Positions 35,257-48,682 of a DNA stretch of 64,000 nucleotides are shown here, in pieces. The stretch's first letter is position 1. Each line of letters starts with the position of its first letter. The DNA is from Cycas panzhihuaensis (Eukaryota > Cycadophyta). The stretch lies in assembly GCA_023213395.1 (NCBI GenBank), contig CM041465.1, positions 117,745,741-117,809,740 of the forward strand, read 5' to 3'. Position numbers and translations under genes: made by a program. The notes under the pieces were generated by a model. That model made no database searches. It had not been told where the DNA came from and was given only the letters and a program-made list of their open reading frames with translations.

Positions 35257-38200
35257 TTATCTTTTATACAATATATGATATAGAAGATAAAGAAGATGAA
35301 GAAGACTTCAGCATGTTAATCCCCCTTTGATGGAGACTTCTTTAATCTTTAGTAAATCTCTAAGCTTTAAGAACTTAACTTATGTCAATGGCTTTGTAAG
35401 AATATATGTAATCTACAAATCTATAGGACAATAAGACAGGTGAATAGTTTCATCATTTACAAGATTACATATAAGATGTTGATATAATTCTATATGTTTT
35501 ATCCTTGAATGTATAATAGGATTAGTAGTAATAGATATGGCACCTCGATTATCAACATGAAGTGCAATGGATGAGTTAGGAAATAAACCAAGCTCACTTA
35601 ATAGAGATTTAATCTAGAGTGATTCTTTAATGGCTTTAACAAGAGCTTAATATTTGGCTTCAGTTGTGGATAAGGCTAAGGCTTGCATCTTCTTGCTAGA
35701 CCAAGTAATTGATGAAGAGTATAAAAGAAAATATAATCAGTTGTGGATTTATGGTCATTAGAGTCTCCTACCTAATCTAAGTTTGGATAACCTATTAATT
35801 TTAGGTTATTATTACAAGAGTTATAGGTTAGGCTATAGAATGTTGTACCTTGTAGGTATCTTAAAATCCATTTAGCTGCTTTCCAGTGAGACTCATAAGG
35901 ATTCTACATGTATCTAGAGCACAAAGCAATATCATAAGAGATATCTGGGCAGGTGTGAGTTAAGTAAATAAGGTTACCTATGAGTTGTCGATGTGTCATA
36001 GGATTATAAAGTGGTGTGGGATAATCTGTGGATAGATTTATACCTGATTGTAAAGGATTTGGAGCTATTTTATCATTCTCCATGTTAAATCTTTTGATTA
36101 AGTCTAGAATATATTTAGGTTGACATATCATTATTTTATAATCAGTTTGATAGATTTGTACTTCTAGAAAATAGTGTAAAAGACCTAAGTCATTCATTTC
36201 AAACTTATTCATTAAGATTGATTTTAATTGATGAATACTGAAGAGTAAGGATCCAATAATAATTCTATAATTTACATAGAGAATTAAGATGGTAATATTG
36301 TTATTTTTACGTCTAAAGTAAATATTATGATCACTAATATCCTTAGTGTATCCATTTTGTATAAGATAATCATCTATCTTTGTGTACTAAGCTTCAGGAA
36401 CTTGTTTTAAGACATAGATAGATTTTCTTAATTTATAAACAAGATTAGGATTACAAACAAAATCAGGAGGTTGATTCATGTAAATTTCTTCTTTGAGATT
36501 ACCATTTAAGAAGGCACTTTACATCCATCTAATAAATTTTCCAACCAAATTTTACTACAAGAGCTATCATGGTTTTAATGGTATTCATTTTAGCTACAAA
36601 AGCAAAGGTTTCAGTATAATCAATACCATTAATTTGTGAGAAACCTTTTGCTACTAAATAAACTTTATATTTTTCAACTGCTCCTTTAGAGTTGAACTTG
36701 GTTTGATAAACTCATTTACAGTCTACCACATTCTTTCTAGGAGGTAGAGTAGCTAAATCCTAAGTTGAGTTCTTTTTAAGAGTATCTATTTTAACTTGCA
36801 TAGCTTACCACCATATGGGATTGTTACTTACTTGTTTAAAGGTTTTAGGATCATTAGTGGCCATGACTTTTTCTATTAGAGTAAAATTAGCTTGTAGTTT
36901 TTGGGAACGAGTTGTTCTTATATCCAAAGGATTACCAGCACCAGAACTAGCATTATAAGGAGTTTTTTAAGCCTAAATAGGTTGTTTTCTATTGTTGGGT
37001 TATTATTTTAAAGAAGTAGGCTAACTAGATGAAGTTGAGGTAGTAGGTTTGTTTAAAGTCTAGTTTTGAACTTCAATAAATAAAGACTCAATTAATTCAG
37101 GATCAACTTATATGTCACTAGGATCAATTGAGTATTAGTCAGCAAATTTTTAATAGGTAGTTTGACATAAGAAGTTTTTTATGAAGAACCTTCTTCGTCA
37201 AATATAACATCACATAGGATTAAAATCTTATGCGTGGTTAGATTTGGAAGTCTGTAAGCTTTGATTTCTTTACTGTAACAACAAAGATGTATTTAAGATT
37301 TTTAGGATCAAGTTTCTATCAATTTTCTTTCGGAACATACTCCCAAGCAATGCTATCAATGATTTTTAAATGCTTAATAGAAGGTTTATACCTAGACCAT
37401 TCTTTTTTTGCCATAATATTGTGTAGAAATTAGCATGGTAATTAATTTAATAAATAGTTAGAGTAAACAATAACTTCTATTCATAATTTTAAGTCAGGAC
37501 TTTTTGTATATAACATGCACCTGGTCATCTCAACAAGAGTATAATTTTTGCATTTAACAAACCATTTGTTGAGGAGTATATGCTATGGAATGTTGAAATA
37601 GTATTTCATGCTCTTTATAGTAAGTAGTAAATTTGTTAGTTAAGTATTCCTTAAAATTATTAGTTCTAAAAATTTTAATTTAAGTCTTTGTTTAGTTTTC
37701 AACTAAGGTTTTAAATTCAACAAAGATGTCAAATAGTTGACTTCTTATTTTTAGCATATATAACCAGTATTTTCTAGAAAAACCATTAATAAATGTGATA
37801 AAATATCTGCTTCTAGAGTATGAAGGTACTTGGAATGGGCCATAGATATCAGAATAAATAAGTTCAAGTTGAGCCTTTACTTAAAAGGTAGTATGATTTG
37901 CAAAAGGATTCATGTGTTGTTTGCCTATGACACATGCTTCACAAACACCATAGACAATTTTTAATGTAGTTAAGCCATGAACCATATCATGCTTACTTAG
38001 GTACTAGAGTTTTCCATAACTCATATGGTTGAATCAAGCATGCCAAAGCTTACTGACTAAGTCAGATTTGGATATAAAGACACTAAAAGTTTTTGTTTTA
38101 GAATGTTGGAGATTTGTTAAGTTGTAAAGACCTATTTTGTGATCTGCAAGTCTTGAGGTAATTAATTTAAATTTATTTGATAGTTGATAATAAACTTATC

Positions 38201-39501
38201 TTTCTAGAATTCTACAATGAGGTCTTTCTGGTAGATTTGATATACCCATAGGAGATTAGGTAATAAGTTAGGAACATAGAATACATCCTTAATTAAACCA
38301 TCTTTCAAAGCAATATCACCTGTTCCTTTGACTTTAAGTTTAGATCCACTCCCAAAAGAGATTTCTTCTTTGGAGTTTGGATCATACTGGTATGAAGTAA
38401 GGTATTCTTGGTGTCTTGTCATGTGATAAGGAGCACCAAAATCGAGAATCCATAAAGGTGGTTGAGTGGTTAGCATTGAAAAATCTAATGTGGGAAAAGT
38501 TAAAGAATGGTTGGAATTATGGGATCATAATTGGATTCTCTTAAAAGCTTTCTAGGTTTCAAAGGCAATTTTATTCCTATAAACATCAATGATATATTTT
38601 TTTTTGTGACAGTAAGTATAATTAATATTCTAATTAGGATTAGAATTGACAGTATTCCTTTTCAAAAATGATTATTTAGAGGTATTCTAAGATTTGGATA
38701 ATCTAGAATACTTAGTATTGTGATGAGGATTATTTGGAGCAGATGAACCTCTATGAGGTTTTTGAAATTTAGGATGATTATGATGATTATTTTGATAGTT
38801 ATTTTAATGTTTAGATTTAGTAATTGGTTGTAACTTGGAAGAAAGAGCCTGTAAAGGATCTTTCAGTTTTCTAGTTTGAATCAACATGTTTTGATGTTTA
38901 ACTAGTTGATTTATTAATTGATCAAAGATGATAGATGTCTTGCTTACTGCTTAACAATTTTGAAAAGATTAAAATGTTTTGAGAGCTTATTAATTACAAG
39001 ATGAATGAGTGTATCATCGTCTTCTGCATGTATTACAGTGATCACTTTATCACCTACTTTTGTTGAAGATTTGATATAATTTATTATGTCTTTGTTAATA
39101 AGTTGAAGTTTTGATAAGAAATCTTCAAATTTAGGAAAGTCTTTATAATTTAGATCGTACATTTATTGTTCTAAAATAACTAACTATTGTGTGTTAACCT
39201 TTTCATACTTTTTCTTAAGAGTCTTCCAGATAGTGGTAAGATCATCTGTATCGGAGAACTACCTGCTAATATCTAGAGAGAGGGAGGTTAGGATGGTGTA
39301 TAGGGCTCCATCACAGTTTATCAAATAGACCATATATGCTTATGATGTTTCATCTTTAGGTTTTACAAACTCGCTTGTGACATATCACCATAGCTCATGT
39401 TGTTTAAGTTGATGGGATATTCTATTTCTCCAATCAACAAAATTTAAGCCAGTTAATACTGGAGTTGGTACACAAGAAGTTGTCTCTAGCATGAGTGCCA
39501 T
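35257..39501 (-). pseudogene. Gag-Pol polyprotein of copia A, broken
   Basis: The gag ATG is at 39501 (MALMLETTSCVPTPVLTGLN), with the WRNRISHQLKQHELW context of copia gag. A gag core piece is open at 39162-38944. The protease (38476-38204) reads WILDFGAPYHMT where copia elements have DSGAS. Integrase (about 38050-37600) is heavily decayed. The RT N-terminal part (about 36800-36500) has frameshifts. The catalytic motif at 36278-36267 reads YVNY instead of YVDD. The connection segment (36212-35904) is open (NDLGLLHYFLEVQIYQ). RNase H remnants continue to about 35300. It is more decayed than B, consistent with being older. Confidence 0.88.
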
Positions 39502-40652
39502 GTTGGGAATAAACTGATGAATAAAGATCCTCTTGAAAAAAAATTAAAAAAATTATGACAAGTTTGATTGAAATTTATGTAGGTGAATTAATAAAGTAAA
39601 TAAGTCACAATAATAAACTCATAAACATTGATAGCCACTGAATACTAAAGATAAGCTTAGGTTAATTTGCCACTAATAGAAAATAATTTTATTAACATTA
39701 AAAGTTTAATAATCATTTATCATGAAATATGATATTTTTAATCAAATATTTAAGAAGAAAAATTAAGCATATGACAGTTGCATATTTGTGACTTAAAATA
39801 AATCATAAATTAAATAAAACATGTAAGTATTTGTATGTTTATAATATCATTTATATAAAAAAATAGTGAAATAATGATTTAATAAACATCATGAATTTAT
39901 TAAAATACACAAGAAAATGATGTAGTTAACTAATAAATTTTAAAAATAATTAATTGTACATTAGATTAAAGCAATAATATTAAAAGAATGTGAAGAAAAT
40001 TATAGGTTAGAGTCACATACCTGAACTTACTAGGTCGAGATAAAAGACTTAACTTTGAGAAAATATTTGTTGATCAAAATGGCATCCAAAAAACTTAAAA
40101 AACTAGTCAAAATGTTTGTGTCCAAATTAGGATTCTGGCGTATCTTCTAGAATTGAATTCTGGCTTTGTATGAGAAAGTTATGGGAAAAGAAGCACATGT
40201 ACCTCTTTTTTGCTTAAAAAGTAAAAATATAAAAAAATGAATTTAAAATTTAAGCCCTTTTTATGATAGGGTTACGGTCATATTAAAGGCTAATAGGACT
40301 GAAGGGCTAGTGGGTTGGGGGGCTAATAGATATAGAATCCAAATAGGGTGGATTTGATAAAATTTCACAATGCCAAAAAGAAAGGTATTAAATTGTATAA
40401 TCAAATGGAGTTCACCTAATGTAAAAACAAAAATATCAATCGAATTTTGTTCCTAAATATTAGGGTTTCAAATCATTTTACTGTATGAAGGGTTGTGATG
40501 GTGGTACGCAATCAATTGCAGTGCTTTATCTTCATTTGGTGATGAGCTATGGCTTTCTACTCGAGGTGATTTGATCTGTTGAGAATGATCAATCGCACTA
40601 TCTCGCTCTAATACTAGGCTCTAAATTCATTCTTCAAAACTTTATTTCAAAA
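39502..40652 (-). other. Leader of copia A
   Basis: 1.15 kb of AT-rich sequence between gag and the primer site, without ORFs. The corresponding region in B is about twice as long. Confidence 0.6.
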
Positions 40653-40668
40653 CCCTGCTATGATACCA
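40653..40668 (-). other. Primer binding site of copia A
   Basis: The minus strand reads TGGTATCATAGCAGGG, directly adjoining the right LTR of A. It is a variant of TGGTATCAGAGC. Confidence 0.85.
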
Positions 40669-41079
40669 TGATGGAGAGAGGGTACAAATCATGGAGCAGT
40701 ATACGTAAGAAACTATAAACAATCCATTGAATAAGTAATCACATATGCACCAGATCTGGTAGGTAGAAAACCCCTTTAGGGGATAAAAAACCACCTCAAA
40801 TATAAATATAATATTATAATAATAATGAATATGATACAATGGAGATGGTTGAGGATCTCATCCTCCCTCTCTTACTTCAGGAACCTTCTATCTACATAAC
40901 CAAAACCAACCTGACTCCCCAATCTTCCAACCACCTCATGTCTAAAAGATTTTAGAATAAATGGGAGAGAAGTTTATTGAATTGGACAGTTGGCTAATTC
41001 ATTGAACTTTTGTAATAACCTATTAAACTAATTATATATATAATGAATAAAAGCATATCATTAAGGTATAATTGTAACA
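40669..41079 (-). repeat. 5' LTR of element A
   Basis: 411 bp starting TGATGGAGAGAGGG and ending GTAACA, exactly as long as the two joined parts of the left copy. It is followed by AGAAC (41080-41084) and the remainder of the D LTR. Confidence 0.93.
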
Positions 41080-41084
41080 AGAAC

Positions 41085-41458
41085 AATAAGATCTAAATAT
41101 GTGTATCCTAATTTGAGTATAGTGATCAAAATATTAACAAATAATCACCAAATCAAGCAAATATTTATGACAAATGAGCATGCAAGTGTATAGGTGAATT
41201 CATCACACCATAGACTCTCTCTCAGGTAGAGCTTCCACATTAATCAAAATCCAATATAAAGTACAAAGGTGTAGGATAATATTTATAGCCATCTGCCAAG
41301 ATTATAAGGCATTAGGATAGGCTAACTTACAACACAAGAGGTGGACCTGACCTCACTATGTAACATAATTTAATTATATAAAAGGGTCCTTTTGTATAAT
41401 ATAAGCATTAGTATACAAAGGTGTGAAGAAATAAATGAGATGTTAGAAAGTTTTAGCA
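41085..41458 (-). repeat. 3' LTR of element D, main part
   Basis: It continues the nine bases at 27157-27165 and matches 48692-49066. It ends GAAAGTTTTAGCA, followed by the purine tract (plus strand CCCTCCATTAATAG). Confidence 0.9.
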
Positions 41459-42772
41459 CCCTCCATTAATAGCAAATTCATTTCTTCAGATGTCAAGGTC
41501 AAGTCTAAACCATTCAAACTTTGGTTTACTAAGTGCTTTAGTGAAGATGTCTACAACTTGGTCTTCAGTAGGATGGTAGATAAGATCAACTTCTCTATTT
41601 TGGACATGTTCACGGAACAAGTGATGGTGGACCTCAATGTGCTTGGTTCTAGCATGGAATACATGATTCTTTGTCATCTTCAACACACTTTGATTATCAC
41701 AATACATGATGGTTGGTGAAGTCTATTGAAATCTATGCTCAGTGAGAATCCTTCTGAGCTAAATCAACTCAATTGTAGCATAGATAATTTCTTTATATTC
41801 TACTTTGGTAGAGGAAAGGACAACATTAGGCTACTTCTTACAACTCCATGAGATTACAGTTGAGTTTATATCAAAATAATAGATGAAGTTAAATGGTATG
41901 TATCCTAGCAATTAGCCTAATCAACATCTGTATGTCCCTTTAGAATAGGTGATTTAGTCTTGTTATACTCAAGGCCAAACAAACTAATGAGTGCCATAGA
42001 TATATTTGAGGATCCTAGTGACTGCTTTCTAATGAGATGCTTTAGGTTGTGACATATACATAGAGCAGATCCCTACTACATATAGGATGCTTGGCAAGTG
42101 TGAGAGAAGTAGATGAGACTCCCAACTAACTGCTAGTACAAAGTGGGATCAAAAGGTTTTCCTTATTCATCCATGTTTAACTTAGTTCCTATCTCCATGG
42201 AAATTAGTGAAGGCTTACATTCTATCATCCTGAATCTTTCTAAGAGTTTATTAGCATACTTGGTTTAAGTGAGGACGATGTGTCTTGGTTCTTGCCAAAC
42301 TTTAATTCTAAGGAAGTAGTGAAGCAGGGCAAAGTTAGTCATCTTAAAATTGCTCTTTAATTATGATTAGATCTAAGAAATTTCATCTATATCATTACCA
42401 ATGATAGCAAGATCATTCACATATAGTACAATGATTATGATCAAATTGTCTCTAACCTAAATGTAGAGATCAGGGTTAGAGGGTGAATGATTAAATCCAT
42501 GTTGAGTGAGAAATATATCTATCTTTGTATACCAGGCATACGGTGCCTGCTTAAGTCCATAAAGAGATTTCTTTAGTCTATAAACTAAGTGTTCTTATCC
42601 TAGAACATCATAGCCTAGGGGTTGTTTCAAGAAAACCTCTTCTTTGAGCTCTATATTGATGAAAGCACTCTTCACGTCCATTTGGTAAATAGGCCCTCCA
42701 AATTGGGTTGCTAGGGACATAACCAAATGGAATGTAGTCATGTTAGCTACCAGTGCAAAGGTCTCATTATAG
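41459..42772 (-). pseudogene. RNase H and RT of copia D, left of the solo LTR
   Basis: The RNase H end is open at 41707-41486 (MYCDNQSVLKMTKNHVFHAR and HTKHIEVHHH-like context), the C-terminal signature of copia RNase H. RT follows upstream on the minus strand. The catalytic motif at 42423-42412 reads YVND (Asp to Asn). The frame is interrupted at 42773 by a solo LTR of the E family, after the five bases TATAG (42768-42772). RT resumes at 43358. Confidence 0.87.
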
Positions 42773-43352
42773 TGTTAAAAAGACAAGGTCCCAACCCTTA
42801 AATCACCACCAAGATCTAAACTATTCTTATAACTAGTTACAGAAATCGAAACTGAAAATTACATGCAAGTTCTTAAACTAGAGATAAAATAATAAAATGA
42901 ACAAGAAAGCCAAGCATCATAAATACACCCAATATAACATGGTAAAACCCCAGCAGTGTGCTAGGGAAACATCCACACAGGAAAGGTATTGATCTTTATT
43001 GTTGTAGAATGGAGAAAATGTACATAATCATGTAGCAGAGTGCTCACAGTAACAACAATCAGCTGCCCCACTCACATAATACATTGAACATGATCAACAT
43101 AAATGAAAAATGCCCTAAATTGGGTTATATGAGAGGGTCATCCAAGGTACACATCTCAACCATAGAATCTAGGGTTCTTTTAGTGAACGACCCTGATTCT
43201 CTTTACAATTTAATATACTTTTAGTGCTAAATTTTTAGGTCAAGGGCTCCTGCCCCCTTTGGAACCCCCCGAGGAAGGTTTGGAGGGGAAACTATACTGC
43301 CAACCTGTCAAAATTTTAGCCTCCTAACCATTATTATTACATTACCCAACAT
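42773..43352 (-). mobile_element. Solo LTR of the E copia family
   Basis: 580 bp similar over most of its length to the LTRs of E1 (2616-3251, 7288-7932), including the shared stretch around ACATGGTAAAACCC and the pyrimidine/purine-rich block, which is shortened here. It starts TGTTAAAAAG and ends ACCCAACA. TATAG flanks it exactly on both sides (42768-42772 and 43353-43357). No internal sequence is present, so the two LTRs of a former full element recombined. It lies inside the RT of D. Confidence 0.93.
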
Positions 43353-43357
43353 ATAGT

Positions 43358-45973
43358 CAATTCCTTCTTGTTGTTTAAAACCTCTTACAATAAGGCGAGC
43401 TTTGTGATGCTCTACAGTGCCATTTGCATAGAACTTTATCTTATATAACCATCTGCAGTCAATTATTTTCTTCTCAGGTGGTAATTTAGTCAGCTCTTAA
43501 GTGTCATTTTTTAAGATAGAATTCATCTCTTCATCCATAGCTACTTTCCGTGTTTGGTCTTTAACTGCCTCCTCAAATATAGAAGGCTTAAGAGTTTCAA
43601 GGATACATGCCATGAGGGTAAAATTTATAGAGTGTCTCATCTTGGAAGGCCTCTTTATAGTTGTGGGAGAAGGAGGAGCATCCTATAAAAGTTGTTATAC
43701 CCACTTAGAAGGTGCCTGAAAGCTAGTGACTTCCACCTGAAGATCATTAATTGAAATGGGAGGTAAGTTTGTGCTTTCTTGAGTGGATCACAAAGAAGCT
43801 CTTAGAACTGATGATAGACCACCAGGAGTGTAGGAGTAAGCTAGTATAAGTGGCTCTAAAGTTCTTTTAAGGGTTACTTATGTCACACCAACTTCATCTT
43901 CTACTACAATCTAATGTGAAGGAGATGTCAATATATGTGGTTCTTCTATAAAGATTACATCCCCTGTCATGTAAGCTTGGTTACCAAATATGTCAAAGAC
44001 TTTATAGGCTTTGCAATTAGGTACATAACCAAGGAAGATGCACTTAAGGCTTTTGTCATCAAGCTTCTTTCTATTATCCTTTGGGATATATTTGTATATT
44101 GTATATCCAAAGATCCTTAATTGAGCTACAGATGGTTTTTGACCTGACCAAGCTTCTTCGAGAGTAATATTCCTAACTACAACTATGGGACTTATGTTAG
44201 TTAGGTAAGCAATTGTGGCAATGGCATCAGCCCAAAATCTAGTGGTAAGGTTGGCCATACCAAGCATGGCTTTTCCTTTATTTATCAATGTCTAATTCAT
44301 TCTTTCAACTACATCACTCTATTAAGGTGTGTAAGGAGTAGAAAATTGATGTTGGATACCATGTTCTTTGCAAAAGTTATTGAATTGATTTATAATGTAC
44401 TCAATACTATTCTTATATTTAAGGGTCTTAATTCTCATCCTACTTTTATTTTTAGTAGTAGACTTAAACTCTTTGAATAATATTTATTTCTCAAGAAGTA
44501 GACCCATACTTTCCTTAAGAAGTCATCTATAAAGGTAATAAAATACTAGCTATCATTGAGAGATTGGGTGGACATAGGGCCACAAATATCATAATGTACT
44601 AAGTCTAATGGTTATGAACCTCTCCATACATTCTTGGAAGGGAATTTTTCTCTTTGTTGCTTTCCCTTAAGACATGACTCATATATATTCTGATATCTCT
44701 TGATTTTGGGTAGGTCATATACCATTTTGAGCTTAGACATGAGGTTTAAGCTTTGCATATTTAAATAATCTAGGCATTGATTCCATAGGTGGTCTTTGGA
44801 TATATATATGGTCACTTCATCTTTTGAGTGGGAGCATTCTCCTAGTTCATATATGTAAGGGGATTCTTCCTTAATTATATCCTTCCCCTTATCACATTGA
44901 GTTGTGTTGGCTATTGAGCAGGATTCATGTTGTGGAGTAGTAGCAAGAGGGATACCATCTAGCCTATGTAAGCCACTATATTTATACCCTATAGCCACAA
45001 GTTTATCTATAACATAATATGTAATTCTATAAACACCTTGGCTAAAGAGGACATCTAAGTTCTGCTTATCTATTTGGTTGATGGAAAGAAGGTTCATCTT
45101 CATACTGGGTATAAGAAACACATTACTGATGTGGTGTCTAATATTAGAGTCCTTTAATATGATTGGTTCCCTACCAATTTTGGTCACATTATAGGTTATG
45201 TTTTCTACAAATGTGACCATTTTGGTGTTGATTAGTTGGGTCTCTTCTAACATTTTTTCAGAACCTATCATGTGTCTTGTTGCACTAGAATTAAGAAGCC
45301 ATGTGGTCTCATCAAGTTGTAAGGACAATACTATAAAAAATAGATTATGAGAGGAGGAGTCCTAACCATCCCATATTGTAACATTGTTATTGATTATAGT
45401 GTTAGTTCCTTTAATTTTTGTTTGAGAACCATTGCCTATTTTGAAGTCTTTATCCTTGTGCAGGCCTTGGATTCTAATTCTGCTAATAGAATTAGCCTTG
45501 AGGTTGATATGGTGGCCCCCCTTGTGGGTATAAAGGGCCTCCTTGATGATGAACAAAACCATCTTATTGATAATAAGGGCCTTCTTATTGTGGAAAGGGG
45601 ACTCCTTAAGGAGGGCATGGTCCTCCTTGTTGATAAGAAGCTCCTTATCTTTGTTGATTATAACTAAGGCCTCATTGATAGTATGTGGACGCTTCTTGTT
45701 CATAAATAGAGGGTGCTTATTGATAGACTAGCCCATATGCTTGGCTCTCTTAGTTTTACAAGAGTTGTAAATCAACATGTCTTCTCCTACATTCAATAAC
45801 TAGGTATCTAGATTTTTCACAATAGAGGTAGGTTACATTTTGTTTACCCTACTAGTTCTTTTGAGACTGTCCTTGTGGTTGATGCTGTGACTGTTGAGGC
45901 TGATGATTTGGACAGGAGGAGGAAGAGGTGCCAATAAGATGTTGTTGAGTTGGTTGTTGATGTGACTCTTATG

Positions 45974-46011
<38 letters not shown>

Positions 46012-46740
46012 TCTAAGAGTTGAGCTAGGTCTTGTTGCTAACTAAGTTGTTGGGTTACTCTATTAATAGTCTTACCCTTTTCTGAGTTTTGGGCTACAAA
46101 GGTAGGAGCTGAGTCATATGTCAATATCACCCCTAGTCAATTAAGAATGTTTTCCTCTTGAAGCAAGAGCCCCTTAAAGGTTATGAAGTCCATCTTAGAG
46201 TAGCTATCGTGTAACTTAGATATGAAGGAGTTGTATTCAATGGGTAGAATATTTATAATACTTGAGATTAGATCATGGTTAGATGGTGACTCACCAAGGA
46301 TAATCAATTGGTTTCTAATGGTTTTGACTTTAGTCAAATGATTTGTAATGTTTCTAGCAAAAGACATAGTAAATAGGCGAGCCTTAAAGATAAGAAACCT
46401 AGATTCATTGTTCCGCTCATAGAGTGAACAAAGTATAGTCTAAGCTTCATTTGAGCATTGTGTTATTTTAATGTTTTAATCTACTTGGTCTTCAACTACC
46501 AAGTGGAGAAAGGATAATGCTAAGTTATCCCTAATTTTAAAGATAACTAAGGCTACAAGACTAGGTGGAATAGTTTTAGTAGGATCATTAGGATCTTGAG
46601 TGGGCTTAGGCATGGGATATTGCCATTGACGTAGGCCCAATATTCATTCATGATAAGCAAGTTTTTTACATGCTTTTACTAAGGTATAAAGTTATTAATG
46701 CCATTAAGTTTAATGTTGTTAGAAAGAAGAATTTATAATG
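43358..46740 (-). pseudogene. Gag, protease, integrase and RT start of copia D
   Basis: The RT N-terminal part continues from the solo LTR to about 43560. The integrase C-terminal part is open at 44288-43911 (FWADAIATIAYLTN, CIFLGYVPNCKAYKVFD). The core at about 44600-44290 is frameshifted, but keeps VVERMN with the catalytic Glu. The protease with GAG-pre-integrase is open at 45328-44612. Its active site reads WLLNSSATRHM, with Asn and Ser replacing the Asp and Gly of DSG. The zinc knuckle (about 45850-45790) is degenerate. Gag runs at about 46740-46140 (MSFARNITNHLTKVKTIRNQ). A TA/GA microsatellite (45974-46010) interrupts the gag-knuckle linker. Confidence 0.87.
45974..46010. repeat. (TA)n(GA)n microsatellite
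   Basis: About seven TA units run straight into about eleven GA units, in the linker between gag and zinc knuckle of copia D. This simple repeat expanded after the element died. Confidence 0.9.
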
Positions 46741-48666
46741 CTATGTTTAAAAGGTTTTTTGTATTTGATTCTTTTAAAGTTTTTGTGTGATGAGGTACTA
46801 ATCTACCTAAGTGGCTTCTAATATAGGATTCTAAGATAAAAGGTCTTTAAGAAAGCTCTCGATTGCTATCCTGTCTAATGGTTCCTACCCACAAGTGGCA
46901 AACAAGGAACCTGATATATCGGTACGTGATCTTAAAGGCTTGATATACCTTAGTGCGTGAGCTACTAAGAAAGTCCTAAGACTTCCCTAATTTGTTTCCC
47001 CACCTGTATTAGTCTTATGATGAATGACAGATCTAGCAATGAGAACTTACTAATTAAGGTACTCACCCTGCTTTGGTCTAGCATGATCTTCAAACTCCAA
47101 AAGATAGGGTCTCCTCCTCAACCTACCACCTATTATACCTTATAGCCAATGATATTCCTCATCCAATATGAGTAGGGCAAGGACGTGTACATGGTGATAA
47201 CTTCAATGGTCCTAACCATTCTCCTTACAAGGTTAGAAATGGGGATTAAATTTGGAAGTTATCTTTTTTAATATAAAAATTTATTTTTTTAAAGTGAGTT
47301 TCTTACATATAAGAGGTTCTTTTTAAAACAATAAATGGAATGAAAAGGAAATAAAATAAATTGAAATGACAAGGGTATATTTAGAATGTTTTTTATGGGA
47401 CAAGCTTTGAGAGTTAACTTCTTCAAACTTTTAAGAGCAACACTTATATATAAGACATCATCAAGCACTTATTAACCTTAAATATTAGAATTGAATAGTT
47501 GAAAATGATAAGCCACAACCTAATCTAGCTAAAGAACCTCAAGAAAACTGAAAAATGCCTTCAAATCTTGAAAAGTAAGGCTCAAATAGCTTAAACATAA
47601 GGGTAAACTTGAGTAACTAATATCTCCTTTAAATTGGCTCCAAATCTAGCTCAACCTAATTCTAAGCTATAAAGCTTTGAATTAGCTTTTTTACACTTTA
47701 GATGGTTCAAAAAATGGATGTGTGGTTGAGGAGATATCCTAGAAATGGTTTAGGTACCTTTTTATGCCCAAAAATCAAATGAAAATGTGGTTAAGCCCCC
47801 TTTGGATTGGTCCCTGGTCACATGTAGGCCCCACGTGACCACCTGCTAATGTTTTTAACGGGTTAGCAGATGTGAAAAGTTATCTAAAGGAGTGTATAAC
47901 TTTTGCATAATAAAAAAAGTTAAATCTAATTTATTTAGGCTTCAAGTCCACCCTTTAGTTAAAGGAAAAAGGTCATATACAATCGTAATACAATCAAATG
48001 GAGGGGCTAAAGTGGATTTGAATGGATTTTAAATCTAATTTAATATCATTTCACTAAAGTAACAAATCATGTGATAAAAAAAATCAAAAGTTTCAATGTT
48101 TTGAGGCCACACGACATGCACGTGAGGTGTGCGAGCCTCATAGAGGTTCGGCAAGCTTGAAGGCATCCCAAATAATCACCAAATATTGTGAAATTTTAGA
48201 GGGAGGGGCGCAAGACCCTGATGGAGCTAACAAAATAGACAGGACTCAAAAGATGCTTTAAGAGGTTGCATGAAGCTGCTAAAGTCACATATCCTTCATA
48301 GACACTACAATGAAGAACAAGTCCAAAAATAGCCAAAAAAACTCGAGAAAACTCCTCTATCAGGTACTAGAAATGGGTGCAGAGCTGCTACAAACCCTAG
48401 TAATTCTCTAACAAGAAAAAATCATTAGTAATATAGTCGTAACAAGCAAGAAACGTAAATTTTCACACATTTTCTTCATCAAAATTGAGTAAAACCCCAT
48501 ATGGATGTAAATGAGCTTTAAAATCTACTGTGGGAGGCTGAAATCTCTTGCAACTAGCTATGTATGAGCTCTAACATTGAAAAAAACCTCAGATTTGCCA
48601 TAAAACGTGAAGAAAATAGAGTAAAGTGGGCTTAAAATCACCAAAATACTCTAAAATCAGGCACGC
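46741..48666 (-). other. Leader of copia D
   Basis: 1.9 kb between gag and the primer site with no convincing ORF. It includes GC-richer segments around 46850-47200 and a run of simple AT sequence around 47270-47300. Confidence 0.5.
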
Positions 48667-48682
48667 TCCTACTCTAATACCA
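48667..48682 (-). other. Primer binding site of copia D
   Basis: The minus strand reads TGGTATTAGAGTAGGA, directly beside the right LTR of D. It is a two-base variant of the tRNA-iMet-type site. Confidence 0.8.

Larger units (their letters stand above)
27166..41079 (-). mobile_element. Ty1/copia element A, split by element B
   Basis: The left LTR is 27166-27536 plus 35204-35243 (411 bp). The right LTR is 40669-41079 (411 bp). The target duplication AGAAC is exact at 27161-27165 and 41080-41084, both being D-LTR sequence. Element B (27537-35198) lies inside the left LTR. Without B the element is about 6.2 kb. A copia polyprotein remnant is read on the minus strand. Confidence 0.93.
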
